Numbered from the stretch's first letter, positions 1 through 11,467 are shown. The stretch: DNA of 64,000 nt from Periplaneta americana (GCF_040183065.1 NC_091125.1:122665121-122729120), one strand, 5' to 3'. Notes: a model not told the origin generated them from the sequence alone. Made by a program: numbers and translations.

Positions 1-120
1 TTTTATAGCCTACTTAAATTAATCGGTATTATGTCGTACATCTATAGTGCTATCGTTGAATGACATTATCCTAACATTCTGTACGTAAACAAATAATTAA
101 CATGGACATTTTCTTTTCAG

Positions 121-282
121 GGTGACAGTGGTGCTCCAATAGTGTCCAAAGGAACAATATACGGTGTTGCATCTTGGTTGAATTATCCCTGTGGATCAGT
201 GCCTGCAGTTTTTACTAATGTTCAGAGTCACGTAGAATGGATCGTTCGTAAAATGTCCGCAACTCCTCTCGTCCCACTTTAA
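121..282 (+). CDS. Gene 1, terminal exon of an S1 serine protease
   Basis: A polypyrimidine tract and AG acceptor end at 120. The exon then encodes 53 residues and a TAA stop, beginning GDSGAPIV. GDSG is the catalytic-Ser195 and oxyanion-hole motif of chymotrypsin-fold proteases. It is followed by the Ser214-Trp215 pair in GVASWLNYPC (Cys220 equivalent) and the C-terminal amphipathic helix QSHVEWIVRKM. By my count 44 of 53 aligned residues match the last exon of gene 2 at 34055..34225, and the last ~20 intron bases (ATGGACATTTTCTTT..CAG) are nearly the same, so the two genes are recent tandem duplicates. Usual GGP is GAP here, as in gene 2. Upstream exons lie before the window, so whether this copy keeps His57 cannot be seen. 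Confidence 0.88.
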   Translation, partial: GDSGAPIVSKGTIYGVASWLNYPCGSVPAVFTNVQSHVEWIVRKMSATPLVPL

Positions 283-1176
283 TTTCTGCACAAAAGATAG
301 TGTGAGTCATCTGTTATTCATTATATACCAGACTTTTATTTCAAAACTTCTCAGTCTAAATAACTATTTATTAAAAAAAATAATTGAAACAAAAACACGT
401 CAATTTAAATATTGAGGGAGACGTTTAAATATCAGGATTAATTGTATTTTAGGCTTCACCCCTTATCCTCCCCACTCCCCTTTTTAAATTTCAAATGGCA
501 CCCATATGTTATGTTTGTTTGAATTTTGTAAGAGTATTCAATTGTTTAGACATCCCATTCACTTGTTCTCACATATGTATTTTGTTTTCTATCGTCGCCT
601 GGCAACCTGGGTTGTTATTATCAGTTGGTTGTAGGATGAAGACAGTTTATTTTGAGTAATTTCCTAAATTAAATTAATTAAATTTACTAAATTAATGTTC
701 AAAATGTGCTCCACTGTTGGCTAGACAGTAATAAAGTCTATTTCGGAACTCTTCTACATAGCATTGCTATAGTATCAAAACCATACATAAATAACATAAA
801 TGCAAACTTTGACTTTTATTATCCTTTATCCTATTTCAATTTTTTAACGAGTAGATTTTATAATATTGTGAATTTTATTTACACTCAACAATAGGATTTT
901 ATTCTTCCAACAATAATTCCTTTCTACAATTCGCCTTAAACGCTCTTGTCAACAATTGGATTTTCACTCAACACATTATTCGTTATAGCACTCCACCGAC
1001 GACAATGACAATTTACTTGGACTATTACGAACAACAATGAACTGTTAATCTTAACTAATATTTACAAAGCACTATTTACAAATCAGAACTATCAGTTCTC
1101 AGTTCACAGTTCTTCTAGCTCAGTCACTCGAGTTCACAGTATCTCGAACCACAGACCTTCAGAGACGGTTCACTGT

Positions 1177-1262
1177 ACTCGAACTCAAGTCCCTCCAACT
1201 GCGGTCCACTGCACTCGAACTCAGGTCCCTCCAACTGCGGTCCACTGCACTCGAACTCAGGC
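1177..1262. repeat. 36-bp tandem repeat, about 2.4 copies
   Basis: Units beginning ACTCGAACTCA start at 1177, 1213 and 1249, an exact 36-bp period with one A/G difference between the first two units. It lies inside the 328..2026 inverted-repeat element. Confidence 0.85.
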
Positions 1263-1590
1263 CTTCGGATGCTGATACAGTTGCGGACGCACACTCGAGT
1301 CGAACTCCGGTACACAAGACTGGCTTGCTTGCTCTGGCTTTCTCACTGACTGGCTGACTAATCAACTGAAAAACTGCTGTCGTTTCTTCGCGACCGTAAT
1401 TTATAACCACAGCGACGTAGCCTCGAAAGTTCGAATTCGCGAGTCTTCCACTTCGACGGATTTCTCGGCCTCTCTAGGCAAGCAGAAGATGCGCGCGCAA
1501 ACTCCCTCTCCACTCTCTCGCCGCGTAGGTCCTTTCCCCTTACTTTTCTCCGCCGCGCGCCGTCCCCGCGCGATCTGCTTTCTTGCGGGA

Positions 1591-1625
1591 CGCTGGTCGT
1601 GAGTTCGAATCTCACGTCGCTGTCA
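1591..1625 (+). other. tRNA-like T-arm (box B) remnant
   Basis: GTGAGTTCGAATCTCAC forms a perfect 5-bp T stem with a TTCGAAT loop and is followed by GTCGCTG, which could be a 3' acceptor strand. A matching CAGCGAC lies upstream near 1411, far beyond tRNA spacing. No intact cloverleaf is present, so it is a tRNA or SINE relic rather than a tRNA gene. Confidence 0.35.
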
Positions 1626-2028
1626 CAATATACAAACTTAATATTCCTTAATATTAGTTTGTGGTACTACCTGAAATAATCTGTAATGAACTAAATTCTT
1701 TGTAGTTTTATTCTCTTCAGCTCTAATCAATAACAACAAGAATCCAGGTTTTCAGGAGACGATAGGGAACAAAAGATATGAGAACAAAATAATGAATTAG
1801 ATGTATAAACAATTAAATACTCTTTCAAATTTAAGTATTAAAATATAGGGGTGTCATTTGAAATTTCAAAAGAAAGTGAGAGAAGATGAGGGATGGAACC
1901 TGGAATGCAATTGACACTGACTTTAAAATTTCCCTCAATACCTAAATTGACGTGTTTTTGTTTTTAATTATATTCAATTGGAACGAATATATATTTAAAC
2001 TGGGAAGTTTTGAAATTAAAGTCCTGTA

Positions 2029-2540
2029 AATTAATTTAATACAGATGTCATATGAAATCACATTTACTTATGTCGACATTCTGAACCCTCCTCATATCAG
2101 ATATGGAAGTAGTACATCATATCATGTCATATATCATATCATATCATATCATATCATGTCATGTATAGTAAATTTTCTGAAAAATTTATTATTTTATTAT
2201 GTTGTTGATTTATACACGTCCGTGGTCCAAGCAACACAGGGATTAGCGACATCTATGAGCCCGCTCGCAGAGATGGGGGGTCAATAACTGCAAGTTAAGG
2301 GCCCTACAAAATACATATTGTTTATATATTGAATGTAATTATTTCGTCGTAAAAAGAACTGTTTGTTATATGTATTTACTTTCAATTACACAGTAAGGAC
2401 GAATAATATAAAATATATATTTCCCTATGATTATATCTGGCACAACTTGCACCACAACTGTAAATTCTTGAAATATTTTATTGTATTGTGTTATAAATTT
2501 AATGGCTACAATACTGTGAAAGTACCTACACAGTAATTAA
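2029..2540. other. Gene 1 downstream flank, paralogous to the gene 2 flank
   Basis: Stretches match the sequence after gene 2: TATCAGATATGGAAGTAGTA here against TATCAGATAATATGAAAGTA near 34539, ATATTGAATGTAATT near 2325 against ATATTGTATGTAATT near 34605, and TAATGGCTAC near 2500 against the same near 34739. The order is the same, so the duplicated unit extended at least 500 bp past the stop codon. A (ATATC)n run at 2116..2163 has expanded only in this copy. Confidence 0.65.
2116..2163. repeat. (ATATC)n microsatellite
   Basis: TCATA/ATATC units repeat with two TCATG interruptions. The paralogous position after gene 2 carries a much shorter run. Confidence 0.85.
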
Positions 2541-3778
2541 AAACACGATGTAAGTTGTAGTCACATTCACTGGCAAAATTTTCCAGTTAAAAAATTTGAT
2601 GTCCACTGATTGTATGAATATTACTTGACGTACATAATTAAACATGTTGTGTAAGTATACATAAATGTAATATTTATTTTCTCAACTATATAGTATTAAG
2701 ATATTTTTTCCTTGATCATAAACACTTCGTAATATCACACTCTTCTATTGTATATGTGAATAAACCTGAGATACACAAAAATAATATAAATTATTCGCCG
2801 TGTCAATCAGATGTAAATGTATTATTTTAAATATACGCAATAAAATTACTAAGTTTGTACATTCTGACATAAAATGACTTTCTTTTCATTACTAATCACA
2901 AGAAATTTCAACATAAATTTCACTGCTGTAAATGGGCTTTGTTGTTTTGATAAAAAGTAGCTAAGTTCTTTGGAGCACTTTTGCACACTGATCATGAAAA
3001 TGAAATTGGTTTTGGCATGTCACATCGTGATTTTGCACAACATTGTAACATTAAAAAATTTCTTCGCAAAACAAATCATATTTATGCACATTTAAAGGAC
3101 AAAATAAATTCTTTCAATCATTTAATTATCGTAATACACTGCTCTCTTCAATTGACTGAGCATATTGGGAATTTAATCAATGGCTTAAAATCTATGTTTG
3201 TTATGGAGAGTGGTTGGATTTTAATTGTAGGTGAGGTGGGCGCAACGTACTAAATGAGGCAAAACACGTACGGTCAAAAGACCCGTGCACTAGATTTAAG
3301 AGTAAATACTGGAAGTGTAATATGTATGTGTAAATTTTGAATAAATAAACATTTAACTCGTGATTGCAGAAAATGAAAATATGTTACAGAAGTCACATAC
3401 CAAATTTAGAAAATAATTACATTTTAAAATTAAATTATTTCGGCTGAAAGAAACAGAGATTATGACATTTTAGGCAAAAATTAAGTAAGATCTAAGATTT
3501 GTATTGGAGGATAAAATATGTGACAAGTAAAATATTTCAATTATATCGGATGCAAAATAACTCATACTTATGAGAAATATATAAAAATGCAGTGAAAAAA
3601 GTTTAAAACGAGCATGGAACAATAAAACTAATTCTAAAAACAGAGAAGAAAATAAAAAATGTTTGAAGTTCTATAAAACAGTGGCGGTGCCTGTTTCAGC
3701 GTACATCTTAGAACATTGAACAATAAAAATAGATTCGACGGAAGAATGATAAAAACAACTAAATTAAAGATCCTGATA
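2541..3778. other. Intergenic stretch with nothing recognised
   Basis: AT-rich sequence. A 90-codon open frame at 2981..3253 shows no family motif, and no splice context ties it to the proteases. Confidence 0.5.
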
Positions 3779-3780
3779 TA

Positions 3781-5258
3781 CAGAGTGTTTAAAAAATATG
3801 GGACATAACTTCAGGTATGTATTTCCCACATGTAGACAATCAAAATATTTCATTACAACATGTGTCCGGAAATGCTTTATTTCCGAGTTATGGCCTTCAC
3901 AACATTGAAATTCACCGGAACGTTTTTCTTTCCGCAGGTCGTTGCCGTCAAAGGAAACATTAAGAGGGCACTCTGACAGTTCATTCCGAGGCGAAGGTTA
4001 CATTCAGTGTTGTGTAGGCGTTAGACTGTGCGACATGTATTCAAATCAAGAGCTGGCAGAGATACACTTCATGTACGGTAAGGCGGACGGCAATGCTGCG
4101 CTGACTCGTCGTTTGTACCAGGAGAGGTACCCACAGCGACAATGTCCAGATCGGAAGACATTTATACGTCTCCATTACCGTCTGTGCGAGTATGGAAAAT
4201 TTAACTCTCCTGGTTTGGGAAGGGGACGACCAAGATCTACAACTCCAGAAGTACAGGAGGAGATTCTGGAGGCTGTGAACATGACTCCTTCTATCAGCAC
4301 ACGAAGGGTAGCGTTGCAAGTCAATGTTCCTCATACGACTGTCTGGAGACTGTTGAAAGAGTAGCCTATCAATTGTATCCTTATCATTTGCAACGTGTAC
4401 AGGCCCTGTCACCAGCAGATTACCCTGCACGAGTTAGGTTCTGTCAGTGGTTCTTGCAGCAGTGTGGTGTAAATCCGAACTTTCCTGCCTTAGTATTATT
4501 TACAGATGAAGCACAGTTCACACGAGATGGCATAACAAATTTCCACAATCAGCATGTATGGGCGTATGAAAACCCACGTGCAACTGTTCCATCTCATCAC
4601 CAGGTGCGGTTCTCCCTCAACATGTGGGCCGGTATCATTGGTGATCGATTAGTTGGACCCCATGTACTTGTAAACAGACTTACGGGGCAGGCGTACACAA
4701 ACTTCCTGGAAAACACCATACCTCATGTTTTAGTAGACACTCCACTGACCAATCGTCAACATATTCACTTCTTGCATGATGGCGCTCCTGCACACTTCAG
4801 TCGTACGGCTCGCCGGTACTTGGATCGTAGGTTTCCTGATCGATGGATAGGTAGAGGCCTCCACGCTCACCTGATCTGAACCCTCTCGATTTCTACTTGT
4901 GGGGTCATTTAAAATCATTGGTTTGTTCGTCTCCGGTGCTTGATTTGGAATCCCTTCGGAATCGAATTGTGGCATGTTCTGAGGACATACGCAATACTCC
5001 TGGAGTTTGGGATCGTGTTCGCAGGTCAATGAGACATCGATGTGAAGTCTGTATTCAAGCAGGAGGTGGACATTTTGAACATCTTCTGTAATGACAACGA
5101 CCTGCTGAAAGAAAAACGTTCCGGTGAATTTCAATGTTGTGAAGGCCATAACTCGGAAATGAAGCATTTCCGGACACATGTTGTAATGAACTATTTTGAT
5201 TGTCTACATGTGGGAAATACATATCTGAAATTATGCCCCGTATTTTTGAAACACCCTG
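3781..5258 (+). mobile_element. Tc1/mariner-type transposon with long TIRs
   Basis: The ends read CAGAGTGTTTAAAAAATA on the left and, complemented, CAGGGTGTTTCAAAAATA on the right, each flanked by TA (3779-3780, 5259-5260), the classic target of this superfamily. The inverted repeats are long, about 170 bp (3781..3950 and 5090..5258), and roughly 90% identical by eye. Between them lies one transposase gene with two lesions. It is the most complete DNA transposon in the window. Confidence 0.85.
4035..5091 (+). pseudogene. IS630-Tc1-mariner DDE transposase, two frameshifts
   Basis: The likely start is the ATG at 4035 (MYSNQELAEIH), downstream of a longer open frame that begins inside the left TIR. 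The N-terminal part has a helix-turn-helix type region ending in a GRGRPRSTT basic linker and VPHTTVWRLLKE. The frame breaks at about 4365, resumes at 4373, and breaks again between 4860 and 4897. The catalytic signatures are all visible in pieces: LFTDEAQFTRDG (first Asp), FLHDGAPAHFS (second Asp), and SPDLNPLDFYLWGH (third Asp) in the shifted frame. The C-terminus ends GGGHFEHLL at 5091. Each break needs only a one-base change, so it decayed recently but cannot make transposase as it stands. Confidence 0.85.
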
Positions 5259-5337
5259 TATATGTAGTTGGAAGTACACGGTATGATCACATAAGAAACG
5301 ATATTACAAAACAACAGCTCAATATTTTCAGCTTAAG

Positions 5338-6109
5338 GATATATGTACGTGAATGACCATAAATATTATCAGAAAATGCAGGCTCTAAATTTCTAAAAAT
5401 TTATAAGGAAATGAACTCACAATTGGACAAAAATTACAAGGTACCACAAAAAGACTTATTAGAACTTCAGTATCTGATAAAAGTATAAAAAAGGTTGCTA
5501 ACAATATTTTTCAAACCAGTTTTATCAAAGTATGAAAAAAAAAAAACAAAAAAACAAAAAAATTCTGCAGTTACATCATTTGGTAACCATAACATTGTTA
5601 TGGTTTCTCTGACATCTTTAATATTTTTCCTGCATGTAATAAACACTGATTTCTGAAAAGTATACTATTCTCAGACATGTAGAGTTGTTTATTTTAATAC
5701 AATTAATTTTTTATTTGTCCTATATAAAATATATTAAAATTTACACATTGTTTTGTGACCTAATTTTTCTATTTTCAAAGAAATGGGCATTATTGTAGTC
5801 TACCTTTTGCATAAATGCATGTTAAATCAGTGTACAAAATTTCAGAATTCTATCGCTAACGGTTGTGGAATTATGAAATAATATGTGTGAAAATGTTCAA
5901 ATTTTGGAAAATTTAATTTAAAATAAAAATTGAATTCTAAAAAATATTATTAGTAACCTTTTTTATACTTTTATCAGATATTTAAGTTCTAATAAGTCTT
6001 GTGGTATCTTGTGATTTTTGACCAAATGTGAGTTCATTTCCTTATAAAATTTTAGAAATTTAGAGCCTGCATTTTCTGATAATATTTATGGTCGTTCATG
6101 TATATATAC
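5338..6109. mobile_element. Foldback element with ~170-bp inverted arms
   Basis: The left arm at about 5338..5512 contains AAAATGCAGGCTCTAAATTT and the right arm at 5938..6109 contains its complement. The arms are about 90% identical over 170 bp, with about 420 bp between them and no coding capacity. It is probably a non-autonomous DNA transposon; the exact ends and target duplication are unclear. Confidence 0.65.
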
Positions 6110-7254
6110 CTTTAAATGATAAAATAACGAAGTGTAAGAGTACAACTTCCTACTTCTGATACATAGACAAAAGATATAAACCACAAGAAGACGAGACATC
6201 GATGGACCATGACAACAAAGGCAAGATGACTTCTGAGTAGGAACAGGCTAGAAGGCCTACCACACAGAAAATGATGAAGTAAGTATATGTCATTCATTTT
6301 ACAAACGGCTTGGATACCTTGTCTAGCGAGGATAGCGATGCACCGTTCACCACTCGCTTTGAGCAGACTCGACTCTGCCTGCTACTGTTCAGCTCTTTGC
6401 CGGTCGTGCTTTGCAACGATTTCCCCATTATGTGATAGTCATTACGTCAAGTCCATTTTCATCTTTTTATCTTTCAAAATTATCTAAGTTCCTTCAACAA
6501 AATGGTGAAAACGAAATGAGGTAAGTGGCCAAACGTCTTAGAGCTCACATAGATTTTTCCTCACAGCCCCAATTTATCCCGCAAGGACGCTCGATCGAGT
6601 ATATTTCAATTGCTTTTCCTCCTATTTCCTCCTCATTCATTGCATTCATTTGGGTCATCTAGCTTCCCATTTACGAACATCAGGATTAAAAGATTATATG
6701 AATGTTAAAATACATCAGACCTTGCTTCTACTATTCACTCACGAGTAGGAAATGAATTTACAATAAGGGACTGATAAACTCTACTTTTAACAATAAAGTG
6801 TTCTCCACTATAGGTTTGAGGCCGAAGGGACTAAGTCTTGTACTAATTTTGCAACGAAAAATTTCTGTGCGTGATAATTAATTTCTTTTAGAAAAATGTT
6901 TTATCATTTGATACTACCTTAACCGTCTCTTTTGTCATTTTTCATGCATCATATAAGAACCAGGAAGAAATCATCTGATGATTCCTGAAGTAGACAGCCA
7001 TAGTACTCGTGTATTCATAATTTCAAATGAAGACTCGCTAATTAATTTATTCGCTAAAATTGTTATATTTCAATGCATTATTACCGGTTATATTGAAAGG
7101 TTTTTGGCAAAATAACTATAGTTCAAAAACATACATTTTTAGGAGGAACAAAAGACTATCTGGTATGGATTTTGTTGACACTTCAAGTACGAAATACATA
7201 ATGCAATTTCTTAAAGTGTTGTAGAAACTTGGGAAAACTGAAGTATACACTTAT
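6110..7254. other. Intergenic stretch with nothing recognised
   Basis: Short open frames on both strands have no family motif. A moderately GC-richer patch at 6300..6600 has no supported feature. Confidence 0.45.
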
Positions 7255-7990
7255 AGGCTAACTTAAATTGTCTAAAAGAAACACATGTGTAATTTTTAGT
7301 AGGTTATTTTACGACGCTGTATCAACATCTCAGGTTATTTAGGTCTAAATGAAATGAAGGTGATAATGCCGGTGGAATGAGTCTGGGGTCCAGCACGAAT
7401 AGTTGCCCGGCATTTGCTCATTGTGTAAATGTAGGTAACTGTGGACAATGATTGTTTTAAGAAAAATACTCTGTTGTGGTTGAAGTGTGCCTCTCCTTTA
7501 ATCTTCTTTTCTTTATTATATGCTGTTTCTTCTCCTTTCGTTGCTTACGTTTCTTTCATGGTGTTACTTCTGCACCTAAATATGATTCTATAACCAATGC
7601 AACAATTTTATCTGAGATGGCTTTTACCGCATATACTTCGAAACGTACCTGTAGCTGCGCTGTGACGTCACATATACTTCGAATCAAGAAACTGAATTCC
7701 AATTTATAGGTAGCTGAAATACGGTGTCTATAACTTAAATTGCCTCATAGAAATACATGTGTAAATGTAGGTAACTGTGAAAATGGTTGTTTTAAGAAAA
7801 AATACTTTGTTGTGGCTGAAATGTGCCTCTCCTTTAATCTTCTTTTCCTTTATTATATCCTGCTTCTTCTCTTTCGCTGCTTACGTTTCTTGCATGGGGT
7901 TACTTCTGCATCTAAAGAGACTCCATAACTAATACAACAATTCACGTGCTGAAGTATTTTTCTCTGAGGTGGCTTTTACCGCTTACATAA
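7255..7990. repeat. Diverged tandem duplication, two copies
   Basis: Sequence from about 7264 (AAATTGTCTAAAAGAAACAC) recurs from about 7736 (AAATTGCCTCATAGAAATAC). Both continue through TGTAGGTAACTGTG, GTGCCTCTCCTTTAATCTTC and a stretch ending near 7610 and 7945. The first copy is longer because a SINE fragment interrupts it. Confidence 0.8.
7293..7421 (-). mobile_element. SINE 3' fragment (type B), with target duplication
   Basis: The fragment contains GGTTATTTTACGACGCTGTA, the complement of the 3' end shared with the type B SINEs at 49185 and 55269. TGTGTAA flanks it at 7286..7292 and 7422..7428. The second copy of the surrounding tandem duplication (near 7760) has a single uninterrupted TGTGTAA, giving the empty site. 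No tRNA head is present, so it is 5' truncated. Confidence 0.75.
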
Positions 7991-8910
7991 GAAGCAGTAT
8001 TGCCAATCTACTACACATTAAAATTATACGGATAAATGTGTCAAGATGATATGAATGAGATATTTGTAAATGCTACCATCGTCCTGGACAATGGCTGTTT
8101 TCACAAAAAAAAAAAGTCTTTGGACTATGGTTGTTTTGTGAAAACCACTGAAAACGTCACTTCTATAACATAGGACTACGGTTTTTTTTTCCGCTAACAA
8201 CTAACTCAGTAGATGGCCGCTACAATACGCTTATCACATGCTTAATATCTCAAATTTGCATTTTTTGGACTATGGTTCTTTTTTTTTAATCTTAAATTGA
8301 ATAGTTCTGATTCCATACAGATTGGCTTCTCAACTATTATAAAATATCGGCCGGCATTTCAAATCTTTCAAAAACTGACATACTTTGAATATAATTTTAA
8401 ATTGATCTAAATAAGGAGAAAGCAACAGTGAATTGTGCAGAAGAAGTGTAACTTTGACTTTTTCCCTTGATGGTAATGAAAGAGAAAACGGATCAGCCAA
8501 GTAGATTTAGCTGCGTATAAAGACTTTACCAAGCAGGAACCCCTCCTCGAAAAATTTTTTGTGCTCCTGAAGATGAATATAGAGCCAATCGTCTAAACAT
8601 TGTGATTTCCTTTTTCGTTACCAGCAATGAAAATGTCTATACCTCTTACAAAGAAGTCACAAACTGTACAGAACGGGTAAACTAGCTATATATTTTCGCC
8701 AGGTTTTAGCGATTTTTCCGGTCTTGGTATCCATATTATACACAATCTAAATCTTTACATTAATTTGCATATAAATCTGTAACCCATCTAAATATGTCAA
8801 ATTTCTTCCATCGACATATCCATTTACAGCAAAAGGAATGTAATTTGTGTCCATCGACATGTGATCAAGTCCTAATAAAACTGAAATAATAAAAATGTCA
8901 GAAATAAAAT
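7991..8910. other. Intergenic stretch with nothing recognised
   Basis: AT-rich with poly-A and poly-T tracts near 8105, 8185 and 8280. The phrase TGGACTATGGTT recurs three times (8134..8280 area), suggesting a decayed local repeat. Confidence 0.4.
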
Positions 8911-9120
8911 TCAAATTATGGTTTTATTTAACGACGCTCGCAACTGCCGAGGTTATATCAGCATCACCGGTGTGCCGGAATTTTGTCCCGCCAGTAAATC
9001 TACTGACATGAGCCTGTCGCATTTAAGTACACTTAAATTCCATCGACCTGGGCCGGGATAGAACCCGCAACCTCCAGCAAAGAAGGCCAGCGCTATACCG
9101 CCTACGCTACCCAGGCCGAA
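8911..9120 (-). mobile_element. tRNA-derived SINE, type A, copy 1
   Basis: On the minus strand a tRNA-like head (box B GGTTCTATCCC) leads to a body with ATTTAAGTGTACTTAAATGC and a 3' end GCGAGCGTCGTTAAATAAAA. The flanks GTCAGAAATAAAAT (8897..8910) and GTCAGAAAGAAAAT (9121..9134) are a 14-bp target duplication with one mismatch. The most diverged of the four type A copies. Confidence 0.85.
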
Positions 9121-9181
9121 GTCAGAAAGAAAATGAGACATAAAATTAACATGCTGTAATATAGTAGTTTGATGATGAAAT

Positions 9182-9369
9182 CACAGTCTAGTATATACAG
9201 TCACGAAGCTCAATACGTAGTAAATATGCATCCATAGATTGTTGCTAACCACTAGGATCGCTAATATCGCCTCATTACAGACAATGCGAAATACTCGTAG
9301 TACCGGCACAGTCCTTTGTTCCTAGCACCCTCACAACTCAAGCTTCGTGACTGTATATACTAGACTGTG
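9182..9369. mobile_element. 188-bp MITE, family M, copy 1
   Basis: Perfect terminal inverted repeats of about 29 bp, beginning CACAGTCTAGTATATACAGT and running to CACGAAGCT, enclose about 130 bp with no coding capacity. Related copies lie at 23345, 34246 and 54748. Confidence 0.9.
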
Positions 9370-10180
9370 ATGTAATGTTGATAAATAGTATGATGAAGGT
9401 GTGTTTAGGAGAACTTGGATATAGAGATCAGTTAGGAAATTAAAAAATTGAAATGGATGAGGAGAAATTTAAAACAGTGTCTAGTTAATTAAGTTTATGG
9501 TAAAGAAGTAAATCTTAGAAAAAGACGTAGGGAAGTTTTGAAAGACAATATTATTGAGAGTAGTTATAATTTTTAGATAGCTTATTATGAGTGTTGCTTG
9601 AGGTTAAGGAATGAATGATCAAAATGAAATGAACTTGAAACTCATGTAAAGATTTAGCAAGATTTTTAAAGTGATGTGTATTAGGAAGAAGAGGATCCCA
9701 GTGAGTAAAACCGTGTGAGGTGTTAACTGTTAAATAGGAATAGCAATTTTTCTTTTTTGTAATTGGGGCGGAGGAGTTATAAAAATGTTAGTGTGGTGAT
9801 TTTAATTAGGAAAGACAATTCAAATTTAAGAACGTTATTTTGAAAGAGTAACAATGATCAATATAATACATTGTATGAAAAATAGTAGAGCTGTTGCAAT
9901 GACTTGAATGTCAGAGGCTAAAGTAGGACGATGGGATGTAGAAAGACCATAATTATTTATAAACTTATGTTAGTAAGAATAGAATGCAGGAAGGAACGTG
10001 AGTGGAGTGTGATCTGACAGTAGTGATAACAGATGGTGGATATTAAGATCAATACGGAGAAATAGACTATTTGGAGTTAAGTTAGTAGTATTATTAGTTA
10101 AACACACTGTCGGGATGTCAGATTAATTGCAGGAAAATGTAACAGAAAGTTATGATGGAAATCGTATACAGAAATTTGCT
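9370..10180. other. Purine-rich intergenic stretch
   Basis: The plus strand is conspicuously rich in A and G with few C residues for about 800 bp. No open frame or repeat structure was recognised. Confidence 0.4.
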
Positions 10181-10183
10181 GGT

Positions 10184-11272
10184 AAGGTCCCTGAGCCAAA
10201 TAACGCCATGTATATTTTTAACGCCACCCCATTAAAATTTGTTAACGACACAAGTTTTCGGTAGTGCACTACTGTAGCCTGCATTCGCTTGCAATCTAGT
10301 GATGAAATGAGTTACTAGCTGTCCGCTGACATTTACGAGTGACATTATATTCTATCATTTTCCTGTTGTGTGTTGATAGTGAATGTCTGTTCTTATATCA
10401 AGGTAAGAGGCAATATTTTATTTTGTGTGTTGAGCAAATAATAACTATATTAAACTATACATTTTCGTGATCCTTAAACATTCTTCTATGTATAGAAAGT
10501 ATTTGCTATCTATAAAATTTGAAAATGTTAGAGAAACAGGCATGTCATGTTATCAAGTACTCAGTAGCGCTTTAACGCCATGTGGCGTTAAAGGTCTACA
10601 GACAAAATTTTAGGTTATGTTAGTACTAAGGCTGACAGTACAGCATCAGTGTGAAAACATCAGGAAAATCACTAAGCTTTCAACTTACAAATGTTCAGAA
10701 TGTGCAGTGATGATATTGGTTCAATTGCTTATCGAACTCTTAATTTTTTTTATTTTACATAACTTAATTTTTTTGTTTTACTTATTCGAAAACATTCATA
10801 TTAAACTAAGGTAAATGATTTTGTGTTTAATAACTTTCTACTGAGTTACATTGTCTCTTTTTTTTAAAGTAAGGAGTCACTGGAAAACATATTTTCCTAA
10901 TCCATTTGGTGTTTCAGTTTCAGATCAAGAATCTTTCATTAGTATTGAGTGATTTTGTATCTTTTATTAACAGAAACTCAAATTTAGTCGCTTAGTTCAA
11001 TTTTTGTTGCTTAGGAAAAATAATTCACTAACAATTATAAGTGTACAGGTTACTAGAAAATAGGTGGCGTTAATTGGACAACCTGTTCCTAATAACGCCA
11101 GTTTACAAAGTTCTAATTCTTGTTCGGTATATAATATATCCATTTTCATTGTGCTATTTTGTAAAGATAAGATTACAGTTTCTATTTCATAATTTTCCTG
11201 TTTGTACATAACTTATTTCCAGAGCAAAAGTGACTGAAGTGTTAAGGTGGCGTTATTTGTATGTGTACCTTA
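10184..11272. repeat. Cluster of TAACGCC / GGCGTTA motifs, possible DNA element
   Basis: The heptamer GGCGTTA or its complement occurs near 10203, 10228, twice in TAACGCCATGTGGCGTTA near 10573, and near 11066, 11093 and 11248. The outer occurrences sit in an imperfect inverted arrangement: GGTAAGGTCCC..CAAATAACGCC on the left and the complement of GGCGTTATTTG..GTACCTTACACC on the right. This could be a transposon with subterminal binding repeats. No transposase was seen. Confidence 0.4.
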
Positions 11273-11340
11273 CACCATAACTGGTATAGATGTTGATGAC
11301 AAATATTATATTATCATTAGCTTAAAAATGAAATACCGTA

Positions 11341-11467
11341 AGATAAAGAGATTAAGTGACGTACGTAATATCTTGTAGGAATAATCTTTCGTGGACACAT
11401 ATGGCACAAAATATGTGCGACGAGGCGGCTATCTCAATTAAACAAACAAATATCTTTATCAGATAAG
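11341..11467. promoter_or_regulatory. GATA-type motifs upstream of gene 2
   Basis: AGATAA at 11341..11346, and a back-to-back pair TTATCAGATAAG at 11456..11467, lie 140 to 265 bp upstream of the gene 2 ATG. GATA factors commonly drive insect midgut protease genes, so these are plausible enhancer sites. No TATA box or start site could be fixed. Confidence 0.35.

Larger units (their letters stand above)
328..2026. mobile_element. Inverted-repeat DNA element in the 3' region of gene 1
   Basis: Two diverged inverted arms of about 180 bp (328..508 and about 1840..2026) enclose 1.3 kb. The left end reads CCAGACTTTTATTTCAAAAC and the complement of the right end CAGGACTTTAATTTCAAAAC. TA dinucleotides flank both ends (326-327, 2027-2028), as in Tc1/mariner-type insertions. 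No transposase is recognisable inside. The left end lies 46 bp after the gene 1 stop. The interior holds a 36-bp minisatellite and a GC-rich block (about 1400..1620) that contrasts with the AT-rich surroundings. Confidence 0.6.

Noticed and set aside
1358-1615. 85-codon minus-strand frame in a GC-rich block
   Set aside because: It lies within an inverted-repeat element beside a tRNA-like relic; composition explains the open frame.
1591-1625. Possible tRNA gene
   Set aside because: Only the T-arm is convincing; D-arm and anticodon arm at correct spacing are absent.
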